Shown here in pieces: positions 1 to 6,140 of a stretch of 16,706 bases of DNA (positions are counted from its first letter, which is position 1; each line of letters begins with the position of its first letter). Both the position numbers and the translations under genes were made by a program. This DNA comes from an uncultured Acidimicrobiia bacterium (GTDB taxonomy: Bacteria; Actinomycetota; Acidimicrobiia; IMCC26256; CALEDW01): assembly GCA_937949585.1 (NCBI GenBank), contig CALEDW010000063.1, positions 1-16,706 of the forward strand. The letters are read 5' to 3'. The notes beneath the pieces were generated by a model. That model worked only from the letters and a program-made list of their open reading frames with translations, was not told where the DNA came from and did no database searches.

Positions 1-68
1 GCGGCACGAGCGAGATCCAGCGCAACGTCATCGCTCAGCGGGTGCTGGGCCTGCCCCGGGGCCGATGA
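1..68 (+). CDS. Acyl-CoA dehydrogenase, C-terminal end only (partial at window edge)
   Basis: Only the last 21 codons are present; the reading phase starts at base 3 and the stop is TGA 66-68. The visible tail reads GTSEIQRNVIAQRVLGLPRGR, the classic C-terminal signature of FadE-type acyl-CoA dehydrogenases (GTSEIQR followed by LGLPR). The same signature ends the complete dehydrogenase at 10414-11547. The stop overlaps the next start as ATGA, so this gene and the small dehydrogenase downstream are translationally coupled. They probably form the large and small subunits of a heteromeric FAD enzyme, as described for actinobacterial FadE pairs. Nothing can be said of its catalytic residues or substrate from this fragment. 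Confidence 0.9.
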   Translation, partial: GTSEIQRNVIAQRVLGLPRGR

Positions 69-1033
69 ACTTCACCCTCACCCCCGAGCAGGAGCTGCTG
101 ACCGGGACGCTGCGCGAGCTGCTGGCCGCGCAGTGGCCCCCGACCCGGCTGCGCGCCCACTGGGAGGACCGCCGGGTCGCCGCCGACCTGTGGCACCACC
201 TCGCCGGCTTTGCCGACTTGGCCACCGCCCCGTGCGTCGACGCCGCCCTCGCGGCCGGCGAGCTGGGGTACGCGGCGGCACCGGGGCCGCTGCTCCCGAC
301 CCTGTGCGCAGGACCGTTCGCCGCCGCCGCCGGCGTCGACGGACCGGCCACCCTTGCCGCCGCCGGACCCGACGGGGCCTGGATCCCCACCGCGCACCCA
401 GAGCGGATCCAGGTGCTCGACGCCGACCTGTGCGCGGCCGTCGTCGTCCCCGCCGCCGACGGCATCCTGCGCGTCGTGGATCCCGGACGGGCCGTGCTCG
501 ACGAGACCGTCGACGGGACCCGCCGCCAGTTCCGCCTCCGGGTCCCCGAGCCGGCGACGGCGGCGGTGCAGCTCGACCCGACGGCCCTCTCCGGCGCACT
601 GCGGCGCGCCGTGGTGCTGCTCGCCGCCGAGCTGTGCGGCACGGCCCGGCGGATCCTGGATCTCACCCTCGCCCACGTGCGGACCCGGGTGCAGTTCGAC
701 GTGCCGATCGGGTCGTTCCAGGCGGTACAGCACGCCTGCGTGGACATGAGCCTCGAGGTGGAGCGGGCCTGGAGCGCCGTCGGCTGGGCGGCGATGACCG
801 TCGACGCGGCCGACGCCGATGCGGCCCGGGCGGTGCACGCGGCCAAGGCGGCGGCCGGGCAGGCGGCGCGGCTGGCGGTGCGCACCGGGATCCAGCTGCA
901 CGGCGGCATCGGCTACACGTGGGAGCACGACCTGCACCTCTACCTGCGCCGGGCACTGGCCGCCGAGCCGCTGGGCGGCAGCACCGGCTGGCACCTCGAC
1001 CGGCTCGGCGAGCTCCTCGTCGCCGGGCCCTGA
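65..1033 (+). CDS. Acyl-CoA dehydrogenase family protein, small (partner) subunit
   Basis: This 322-aa protein has acyl-CoA dehydrogenase architecture: an N-terminal helical part (MNFTLTPEQ opening), a short middle region, and a C-terminal helical domain with R206 and QFDVPIGSFQAVQH at 210-223, then QLHGGIGYTWEHDLHLYLRR at 277-296, both FAD/dimer-contact signatures. It is shorter than canonical enzymes (about 380 aa), and the middle beta domain is reduced and diverged. Where a catalytic Glu precedes GTSxIQR in classic enzymes, this protein has only GGSTGWH. That fits the small, probably non-catalytic subunit of an alpha2beta2 FadE pair whose active site lies in the neighbour. The start overlaps the upstream stop (ATGA). 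It would be a cytoplasmic enzyme introducing a 2,3-double bond into an acyl-CoA. The subunit role is inferred from family and synteny; the substrate is unknown. Confidence 0.88.
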   Translation: MNFTLTPEQELLTGTLRELLAAQWPPTRLRAHWEDRRVAADLWHHLAGFADLATAPCVDAALAAGELGYAAAPGPLLPTLCAGPFAAAAGVDGPATLAAAGPDGAWIPTAHPERIQVLDADLCAAVVVPAADGILRVVDPGRAVLDETVDGTRRQFRLRVPEPATAAVQLDPTALSGALRRAVVLLAAELCGTARRILDLTLAHVRTRVQFDVPIGSFQAVQHACVDMSLEVERAWSAVGWAAMTVDAADADAARAVHAAKAAAGQAARLAVRTGIQLHGGIGYTWEHDLHLYLRRALAAEPLGGSTGWHLDRLGELLVAGP

Positions 1034-1046
1034 GGCGCCCCTGCGT

Positions 1047-1088
1047 CGGCGGCCGGGCCGGCGGTCGGCGGCGGCCGGGCCGGCGGTC
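1047..1088. repeat. Tandem 20-bp direct repeat at the convergent gene junction
   Basis: A 20-bp GC-only unit (beginning CGGCGGCCGGG and ending GGCGGTC) occurs at 1047-1066 and again, identical, at 1069-1088, a 22-bp period. The second copy runs into the stop codon of the minus-strand oxidase gene (TGA, bases 1089-1087). It fills the 53-bp gap between the convergent 3' ends. It could act in termination, but there is no clear hairpin with a T-tract. A replication-slippage duplication is the simplest explanation. Confidence 0.7.
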
Positions 1089-1857
1089 AGCGGCGGCGGG
1101 CGCCGGGTTCGTCGAGCCAGCGGTTCAACGCCGCGGTGCGGGCGTTGCGGCAGCACAGCACGTGCTCGACGGCGCGGCGTACCCGGCGCTGCTGGTCGGC
1201 GGTGCACACGACCTGGCGCAGCAGGTAGTCGGCAACCCGCCCGTGGTCCTCCTCGGCGTAGGCGTGGACCTTGAAGTTCTCCACCTCGATCCCGTAGTGG
1301 TCGCGCATACCCTCGTACATCATGCGGGCGTAGTTCGTGGACGCCGCGAAGCGCTCACCGGCCCAGCCGAAGGCGGCGAGACCCTCCTCGTAGGAGCGAC
1401 GCATGTAGTAGAGGGTCGTGAACACCGACCCGATGGTCTCGGGCATGGGCCGGTAGGTGAGCAGCTCCTCGTCGGAGATGCCGAGCTGCCGGGCCCACTC
1501 GACCTTCATGTCCACGTGGTTGCGGTCGCCGGTGAAGCCGGTCTCGTCGGCGAGGTTCTGCAACCAGTGGTGGAAGTGCTCGGAGCGCTCGAGGCACAGG
1601 GCATCGGTGTCGGGCGCGAGACTGGCCAGGGTGCCGAACTCGCTCGTGTACCAGACGCCGAGGAACCAGTACTCCTTGCACAGCCGCCGCAGCAGCTCCT
1701 CAGAGAGCGTGCCGTCGGCGACCGCCTCCCAGACGAGGTTCTTCTCGGTGGCCACCTCGGCCTGGAGCGCCTCGAGGGAGGCCATGAACTCCTCGACCGG
1801 CAGCGCCTCGGCCGCCGGTCCCCCGCGACGGACGTCGGTGAACCTGCGCTCGCTCAT
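1087..1857 (-). CDS. Heme-oxygenase-like (TenA/PqqC/CADD-like) putative diiron oxidase
   Basis: This 256-aa, helix-rich soluble protein has no signal peptide. It fits the iron-containing, heme-oxygenase-like oxidase superfamily that includes PqqC, TenA, CADD, UndA and SznF. The metal-ligand pattern can be traced: E90 and H97 seven residues apart in the ERSEHFHHW helix, an acidic pair E157/E158 in RRSYEEGLAAFGW, and H198-x3-E202-x2-H205 in VHAYAEEDHGRVAD. The E-x6-H and H-x3-(D/E)-x2-H spacings match the six-ligand set known for CADD-type diiron proteins, with Glu in place of Asp. Start ATG 1857 is 7 nt after a TAGGCT -10 hexamer, so the mRNA is probably leaderless. The gene diverges from hyuBA across a shared region with two related operators, suggesting co-regulation. 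Family membership is fairly secure; reaction and substrate are unknown (O2-dependent oxidation, N-oxygenation or C-C cleavage are possible). Confidence 0.85.
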   Translation of the reverse strand: MSERRFTDVRRGGPAAEALPVEEFMASLEALQAEVATEKNLVWEAVADGTLSEELLRRLCKEYWFLGVWYTSEFGTLASLAPDTDALCLERSEHFHHWLQNLADETGFTGDRNHVDMKVEWARQLGISDEELLTYRPMPETIGSVFTTLYYMRRSYEEGLAAFGWAGERFAASTNYARMMYEGMRDHYGIEVENFKVHAYAEEDHGRVADYLLRQVVCTADQQRRVRRAVEHVLCCRNARTAALNRWLDEPGARRR

Positions 1858-1864
1858 CCCCGAG

Positions 1865-1893
1865 AGCCTACCCTGACCTGACGTGCGTGTCAG
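1865..1893 (-). promoter_or_regulatory. Promoter of the oxidase gene, probably leaderless
   Basis: On the minus strand, CTGACA (1893-1888) is separated by exactly 17 bp from TAGGCT (1870-1865), and the ATG follows 7 nt later. The -35 is one base off TTGACA; the -10 keeps the T-A-N3-T core. A start site 6-8 nt after the -10 would fall on or beside the ATG, giving a leaderless transcript. The -35 lies inside the palindrome at 1876-1895, so protein bound there would block transcription. Confidence 0.6.
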
Positions 1894-1895
1894 GT
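1876..1895. promoter_or_regulatory. Operator-like palindrome S1 (TetR-type), upstream of the oxidase gene
   Basis: Perfect 7-bp arms ACCTGAC (1876-1882) and GTCAGGT (1889-1895) flank a 6-bp spacer. The 20-mer matches the site upstream of tetR at 14316-14335 at 16 of 20 positions, including all of ACCTGACGT and TCAGGT. It overlaps the -35 of the oxidase promoter and lies 18 bp from that start codon. Binding by the TetR-family protein of this window is inferred. Confidence 0.65.
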
Positions 1896-1915
1896 AGTCG
1901 GCGCCGGCCCTGAGG

Positions 1916-1921
1916 TATCCT
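1916..1921 (+). promoter_or_regulatory. Candidate -10 element for hyuBA (TATCCT)
   Basis: TATCCT matches TATAAT at four of six positions. Transcription would begin near 1928, at the edge of operator S2, giving a leader of about 37 nt to ATG 1965. No good -35 lies 16-18 bp upstream (the region reads GGTAGT), so the assignment is weak and may need an activator or another sigma factor. Confidence 0.35.
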
Positions 1922-1925
1922 CTCG

Positions 1926-1945
1926 GGCTGACGCCGCCGTCAGGT
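1926..1945. promoter_or_regulatory. Operator-like palindrome S2, upstream of hyuB
   Basis: Arms CTGACG (1928-1933) and CGTCAG (1938-1943) form a perfect inverted repeat around CCGC, and the right side continues as GTCAGGT like S1. The 20-mer agrees with the tetR-proximal site at 14316-14335 at 15 of 20 positions and with S1 at 13 of 20. It lies 19 bp upstream of the preferred hyuB ATG, mirroring the 18-bp distance of S1 from the oxidase start. It is probably bound by the same regulator. Confidence 0.6.
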
Positions 1946-1964
1946 GAAGTGCGGGGGGTGCCAG

Positions 1965-3797
1965 ATGACCAGCGTCGACCTCGTTCGCCTCGCCCGCAGC
2001 CGCGGGCGCCTCGTGGAGCACCCCAGCGTCGACCGGGTGACCGCCGAGGTGATCCGGGGGGCGATGGAGACGATCTGCTTCGAGATGGCCACCTACGTCT
2101 CGCGCACCGCCACCACCCCCATCCTCAACCAGTCCAACGAGCGCAACGCCACCGTCCTCGACGCCACGGGCCGGCTCGCCGCCCTGTCGGTCGGGATCCC
2201 GCAGTTCATGCTCACCTCGACGCTGCCGGTGCGCTTCGCCCTCGACTTCCTCGGGCCGGAGGAGTTCCGCGAGGGCGACGTGTTCGTCGCCAACGACCCG
2301 TACCACGGCGGGGGCCATCTCCCCGACTACAACGTGTTCGCCCCGGTGTTCGCCGACGACCCCGAAACCCCGGGCCGGCGTCGCATGGTGCTCATCGCAT
2401 CGATCCAGTGCCACCACGGCGACACCGGCGGGGCGGTGCCGGGTGGCTACAACGTCACGGCCACCGACGTGTGGGGCGAAGGGGTCCGCTGGCCGGTCGT
2501 GAAGGTCGTCGACCGGGGTGAGCCCCGACGCGACGTGCTCTACGCGCTGGCCGCCAACAACCGGCTCCCCACCTACATCGGGGACCTGCGGGCCCAGGTC
2601 GGCGCCGCCCAGTTGGGGGTCCGACGACTCGGGGAGGTGCTGGACCGCTACGGGGCCCGAACGGTCGAGGAGGCCGTCGACCACATGATCGACTATGCGG
2701 GCCGACGGTTCCGGGAAGAGGTGGCCTCGTGGCCCGACGGGGTGTACGAGGCCGACACCTGGGTCGACCACGACCCGCTCGGCCACCCCGACATCCACCT
2801 CCACGTGAAGATCACCGTGGCCGGCGATCAACTCACCATCGACTACACGGGTACCGACGAGCGTCCCGAGATCCAGGCCTGGTCGACGTTCGGCAACACC
2901 CGGGGCTACACCGTCGGCCAGATCGCCACGATGATGGACCCCGAGATCCCGAAGAACGAAGGGTTCTTCGACCAGATCCGGCTCATCGTCCCCGAGGGCT
3001 GCGTCCTCAACCCCCGGCCGGGCAAGCCGGTGAGCGCCGGCACCCACCACCCGGGAGCCGAGGTGGGCGAGGTGATCGCGCTGGCCATGCAGCACGTGCT
3101 GGGCGACCGGGCCGTGCCCCAGACCTACAAGACCGGGATCCCCACGATCATCGTCGGCGTCGACCCCCGTACGGGCAGGCCGTTCACCGACCACTCGGCC
3201 GAGGTCTACGCCGGTTGGTGCAACGCGGCCAAGGGCATGGACGCCTGGGGTGCCCAGAACGCGTCGTTCGGCAACCTCTGGAAGGCCACCGCCGAGATCA
3301 ACGAGAGCCTCTACCCCCACATCCAATGGGAGCGGGACTACCGCACCGACTCGGGTGGTCCCGGCCGGTGGCGGGGCCTGTGCGGCAGCCACTACGAGAA
3401 GGAGGTCCTCGTCGACGCCAAGGTCTACACCTACGTCGTGGGGATGAAGTACCCGATGCCCGGGATCTGCGGCGGACGGCCCGGCGCGCCCAACGAGCTC
3501 GTCATCCGCTACGGCTCCGACGACCCCTACCGGGTGACCCACACCGCCGACTGGGTGCCGATCGCCGCCGGCCAGCGCATCATGTACGACTACGGGGGCG
3601 GCGGCGGGTGGGGCGATCCGCTGGAGCGCGACCCGCAGGCGGTGCTCGACGACGTGCTCGACGAGTACGTGAGCGTCGAAGGCGCCCGGCGCGACTACGG
3701 GGTGGTGCTCACCGGCTCGCTGGAGGACCTCACGCTCGCCGTCGACGCGCAGGCCACCGCGGCGCTCCGAGCCCGGCTCCGGGCCGAGCGCGCCTGA
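1965..3797 (+). CDS. hyuB: Hydantoinase B / acetone carboxylase alpha-like subunit (HyuB family)
   Basis: This 610-aa cytoplasmic protein of the hydantoinase B/oxoprolinase family (PF02538) forms a complex with a HyuA ATPase subunit. Such complexes either hydrolyse cyclic amides (N-methylhydantoin, 5-oxoproline) with ATP or carboxylate ketones (acetone, acetophenone). Likely metal or active-site motifs are NDPYHGGGHLPDYN at 110-123 (D111, H114, H118, D121) and CHHGDTGGAVPGGYN from C149 (H150, H151, D153). The C-terminal part has the glycine-rich DYGGGGGWGDP typical of the family. ATG 1965 is preferred over an in-frame GTG at 1944, because 1944 lies within operator S2, the first seven extra residues resemble nothing, and a G-rich stretch (1952-1958) precedes 1965. 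hyuA follows after 8 nt. No small zinc-type gamma subunit of acetone carboxylase is encoded nearby, so hydrolase and carboxylase remain undecided. Confidence 0.92.
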   Translation: MTSVDLVRLARSRGRLVEHPSVDRVTAEVIRGAMETICFEMATYVSRTATTPILNQSNERNATVLDATGRLAALSVGIPQFMLTSTLPVRFALDFLGPEEFREGDVFVANDPYHGGGHLPDYNVFAPVFADDPETPGRRRMVLIASIQCHHGDTGGAVPGGYNVTATDVWGEGVRWPVVKVVDRGEPRRDVLYALAANNRLPTYIGDLRAQVGAAQLGVRRLGEVLDRYGARTVEEAVDHMIDYAGRRFREEVASWPDGVYEADTWVDHDPLGHPDIHLHVKITVAGDQLTIDYTGTDERPEIQAWSTFGNTRGYTVGQIATMMDPEIPKNEGFFDQIRLIVPEGCVLNPRPGKPVSAGTHHPGAEVGEVIALAMQHVLGDRAVPQTYKTGIPTIIVGVDPRTGRPFTDHSAEVYAGWCNAAKGMDAWGAQNASFGNLWKATAEINESLYPHIQWERDYRTDSGGPGRWRGLCGSHYEKEVLVDAKVYTYVVGMKYPMPGICGGRPGAPNELVIRYGSDDPYRVTHTADWVPIAAGQRIMYDYGGGGGWGDPLERDPQAVLDDVLDEYVSVEGARRDYGVVLTGSLEDLTLAVDAQATAALRARLRAERA

Positions 3798-3805
3798 GGT
3801 CCGAC

Positions 3806-5863
3806 GTGGGTTACCGGGTCGGGATCGACGTCGGCGGCACGTTCACGGACCTCATCGCCGTCACCCCGGCCGGCGAGGTCGTGCTCGACAAGACCCCGAC
3901 GACCCCCGAGGACCAGTCGATCGGCGTGATGCGGGGCCTGGAGCAGCTCGCCGGGCGTTTCGGCCTCGACCTCACCGCCCTCTGCCGGGACCTCGAGGTC
4001 GTCGTCCACGGCACCACCGTCGCCGACAACACGATGATCGAGATGAACGGTGCCCCCACCGGGCTGCTCGTCACCAAGGGGCACCGCGACGAGATCGAGA
4101 TGCGCCGGGTCCACAAGGAGCAGATCTGGGACCCCACCTACCCTCCACCGCCGCCGATCGCCCGTCGGCGGGCCCGGATCCCGATCCCCGAGCGGCTGAA
4201 CTTCGAAGGCCGCGTGCTGGTGCCCCTCGACGAGGAGGCGGTACGGGCCGGCGTCCGCCGTCTGCGGGCCCTCGGGGTGCGGTCGATTGCGGTGATGTTC
4301 CTCTTCTCGTTCGTGAACCCCGCCCACGAACGGCGCGCCGCCGAGCTGATCCGCGAGGAGTTCCCCGACGTCGACCACGTGTCGCTGTCCCACGAGGTGA
4401 TGCCGCGGGGACCGGAGTTCGAGCGGACCTCGACCACCCTCGTGAACGCCTACGTCGCGCCCCGCATCGCCGGCTACGTCGAGGCCCTGCAGCGCAAGCT
4501 CCGGGAGGCCGGCTACGCGGGACCGCTGCTCATCATGCAGAGCACCGGCGGGGTGATGCATCCCGAGTACGTCTCCCGCCGGGCGGTGTCCCTGCTCGCC
4601 AGTGGACCCACCGGAGGGGTGATGGGCGCGGCGCTGGTGGCCGGCCGCTCGGGGGTGACCGACTTCGTGGCCATGGACATGGGCGGCACGAGCTTCGACA
4701 CCTGCCTCGTACGGCGGGGTCGACCGGAGATCACAACCGACTGGAACTGGCGGTACCGCTACTACATCGGGTTGCCGATGGTCGACGTGCAGAGCATCGG
4801 GGCCGGCGGCGGCTCCATCGCCCGGGTCCGGCAGGGCACGCTGCTCGTCGGCCCCGACTCGGCGGGCGCACGGCCCGGCCCGGCCTGCTACGGACGGGGC
4901 GGGACGTTGCCCACCGTGACCGACGCCGACGCGATCCTCGGGTACCTGCCCTCCGACGGGTTCGCCGGTGGCCGGATGACGCTCGACCTCGACGCGGCCC
5001 GGCGGGCCTTGGCCGCCGAGATCGCCGACCCCCTGGGCCTCGACGTCGTCGAGGCCGCCTGGGGCATCGAACGCATCGTGAACGCCAGCATGGCGGACGC
5101 CACCCGGCGGGTGCTCGCCTCCCACGGGGCCGATCCCCGGGACCTGGCGCTCATCGCCTACGGCGGCAACGGCGGGGTGCACGCCTGGGCGATCGCCGCC
5201 GAGCTCGGAGCCCGTCGGGTGCTGGTGCCGCGCACCGCGCCCGCGTTCTCGGCCTTGGGGGTGCTGGTCGCCGACCACCTCCTCGACCTCATCCGGTCCT
5301 ACGTGGTGCCGCTGTCCCACGTGGAGCTCGACGAGGTGAACGCCAGGTTGTCCGACCTCGAGGAGGAAGCGACGAAGGAGCTGCGCTCCTCGGGCGTACC
5401 CGAGGACGACGTCGAGCGCGAGCGCTTCCTGCAGATGTGCTACCCGGGACAGAACTTCGACATGAGCGTCCGGATCGCCGGTCCGCTCGATGCCGGGGGG
5501 CTCCTCGACCTCGCCGGCAGCTTCCACGCCCTCCACGAGGCCGACCGGGGGTTCTCGTTCCCCAACCAGGAACCGATCGTGCGCGGCGTACGGCTCGTCG
5601 CCCGCGGTCGGGTCCCCACCCCCGACCACTTCGCCGAGCTCGGCGATGCCCGCGACGCCGCCGCGGCCCGCGTCGGCACCCGCGAGGTCGCCTTCGGCGA
5701 CGGGTTCGTGCTCGCCGACGTGTTCGACGGCCCTCGACTGGCCGCCGGCGCGCACCTCGAGGGCCCCGCACTGGTCCAGGAGCCGTTCACGGTGGTGGTC
5801 GTCCCGCCGGGGGCGACCCTGCACCTCGAACCCACCGGTACCTACCGCCTGGAGCTGCCCTGA
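3806..5863 (+). CDS. hyuA: Hydantoinase A / ATP-dependent subunit (HyuA family)
   Basis: This 685-aa ASKHA-fold ATPase subunit is full length for the family (about 690 aa). The phosphate-1 motif is GIDVGGTFTDL at 6-16; a second phosphate-type loop DMGGTSFDTCLV is at 291-302. VQSIGAGGGSIA at 328-339, PGPACYGRGG at 358-367 with VTDADAILGYL at 371-381, and AYGGNGGVHAWA at 451-462 are standard for the hydantoinase A core, followed by the C-terminal domain (about 500-680). It activates substrate or bicarbonate with ATP for its HyuB partner. The GTG at 3806 is chosen because it directly precedes the GYRVGIDVGGT opening and is 6 nt after GAGG, which overlaps the hyuB stop. The reading frame stays open far upstream inside hyuB, but that part is a shadow. 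Expression is presumably coupled to hyuB. Confidence 0.93.
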   Translation: MGYRVGIDVGGTFTDLIAVTPAGEVVLDKTPTTPEDQSIGVMRGLEQLAGRFGLDLTALCRDLEVVVHGTTVADNTMIEMNGAPTGLLVTKGHRDEIEMRRVHKEQIWDPTYPPPPPIARRRARIPIPERLNFEGRVLVPLDEEAVRAGVRRLRALGVRSIAVMFLFSFVNPAHERRAAELIREEFPDVDHVSLSHEVMPRGPEFERTSTTLVNAYVAPRIAGYVEALQRKLREAGYAGPLLIMQSTGGVMHPEYVSRRAVSLLASGPTGGVMGAALVAGRSGVTDFVAMDMGGTSFDTCLVRRGRPEITTDWNWRYRYYIGLPMVDVQSIGAGGGSIARVRQGTLLVGPDSAGARPGPACYGRGGTLPTVTDADAILGYLPSDGFAGGRMTLDLDAARRALAAEIADPLGLDVVEAAWGIERIVNASMADATRRVLASHGADPRDLALIAYGGNGGVHAWAIAAELGARRVLVPRTAPAFSALGVLVADHLLDLIRSYVVPLSHVELDEVNARLSDLEEEATKELRSSGVPEDDVERERFLQMCYPGQNFDMSVRIAGPLDAGGLLDLAGSFHALHEADRGFSFPNQEPIVRGVRLVARGRVPTPDHFAELGDARDAAAARVGTREVAFGDGFVLADVFDGPRLAAGAHLEGPALVQEPFTVVVVPPGATLHLEPTGTYRLELP

Positions 5864-5869
5864 GCGCCG

Positions 5870-5886
5870 ACCCCGGGCGGCGGGGT
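5870..5886 (+). terminator. Weak hairpin just after hyuA
   Basis: ACCCC (5870-5874) and GGGGT (5882-5886) can pair around a 7-nt loop, 6 nt after the hyuA stop. There is no T-tract, so it is at best a weak intrinsic terminator. In DNA this GC-rich such a stem may be chance. Confidence 0.3.
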
Positions 5887-5902
5887 GGTTCGAGAACTTT
5901 CG

Positions 5903-5931
5903 CTCAAGTTTGGGCCCGTCGGTGCCGATGG
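5903..5931 (+). promoter_or_regulatory. Possible FliA/WhiG-type sigma factor promoter
   Basis: CTCAAGTTT (5903-5911) is followed by GCCGATGG (5924-5931). The FliA/WhiG-family consensus is TAAA(GTTT)-N15-GCCGATAA. Here TCAA is separated from GCCGAT by 16 bp, and six of eight bases match in each half. The surrounding 5889-5912 is the only distinctly A/T-containing stretch of this gap. It points toward the Tat/LAGTG protein gene at 6141, about 200 bp away. This is a pattern match only; no flagellar or sporulation gene is in the window. Confidence 0.35.
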
Positions 5932-5980
5932 TGCCGCCGTCCTGCGGTTGGGATGCTGCACCACGCCGACCCCGACCGGC

Positions 5981-6084
5981 ACGGCGCCGGGTCACGGCGC
6001 CGTCCGGACGCCCGATGGGCGCCCCCGGACGGCAACCGGGCCCGGCCGCACGGCCGGGGAGGGAAGGTGGTGGTGCGGCTCCCC
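5981..6084 (+). other. Structured, hairpin-rich leader region of unknown function
   Basis: In the 277-bp gap between hyuA and the gene at 6141, consecutive inverted repeats can form: a perfect 9-bp stem ACGGCGCCG/CGGCGCCGT (5981-5989/5995-6003, 5-nt loop); a bipartite stem GTCCGG/CCGGAC (6002-6007/6025-6030) enclosing CGCCC/GGGCG (6009-6013/6017-6021); CCCGGCC/GGCCGGG (6041-6047/6052-6058, tetraloop GCAC); and GGGGAG/CTCCCC (6056-6061/6079-6084). The third and fourth share bases and are mutually exclusive, as are the edges of the first and second. The last ends 56 nt before the start codon. I recognise no known riboswitch. No convincing coding region is present. High GC makes chance stems common, so the role is uncertain. 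Confidence 0.4.
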
Positions 6085-6140
6085 GACCGCAGGGCGGGGG
6101 CAGGGTCCGTCGCGACGGCGCGTGGATGGAGGCCCGCACG

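Noticed and set aside
35..1207. Long open frames on the minus strand opposite the small acyl-CoA dehydrogenase (and plus-strand frame 133-1881 opposite the oxidase)
   Set aside because: They are Arg/Pro/Ala/Gly-rich, without any recognisable motif, and mirror real genes in a GC-rich genome where stops are rare.
1944..1964. GTG 1944 as hyuB start
   Set aside because: It lies inside operator S2 and adds seven residues without family similarity; ATG 1965 is better placed.
1890..3542. 550-aa minus-strand open frame opposite hyuB
   Set aside because: Low-complexity Gly/Val/Asp/His composition and no motif; hyuB on the other strand has clear family signatures.
5889..5931. c-di-GMP (GEMM) riboswitch, suggested by GGTGCCGATGG
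   Set aside because: Only the last few bases resemble GEMM; the conserved upstream core with its paired arms is absent.
3695..6139. 814-aa minus-strand open frame opposite hyuA
   Set aside because: No domain, biased composition; it is the complement of a clear ATPase gene.
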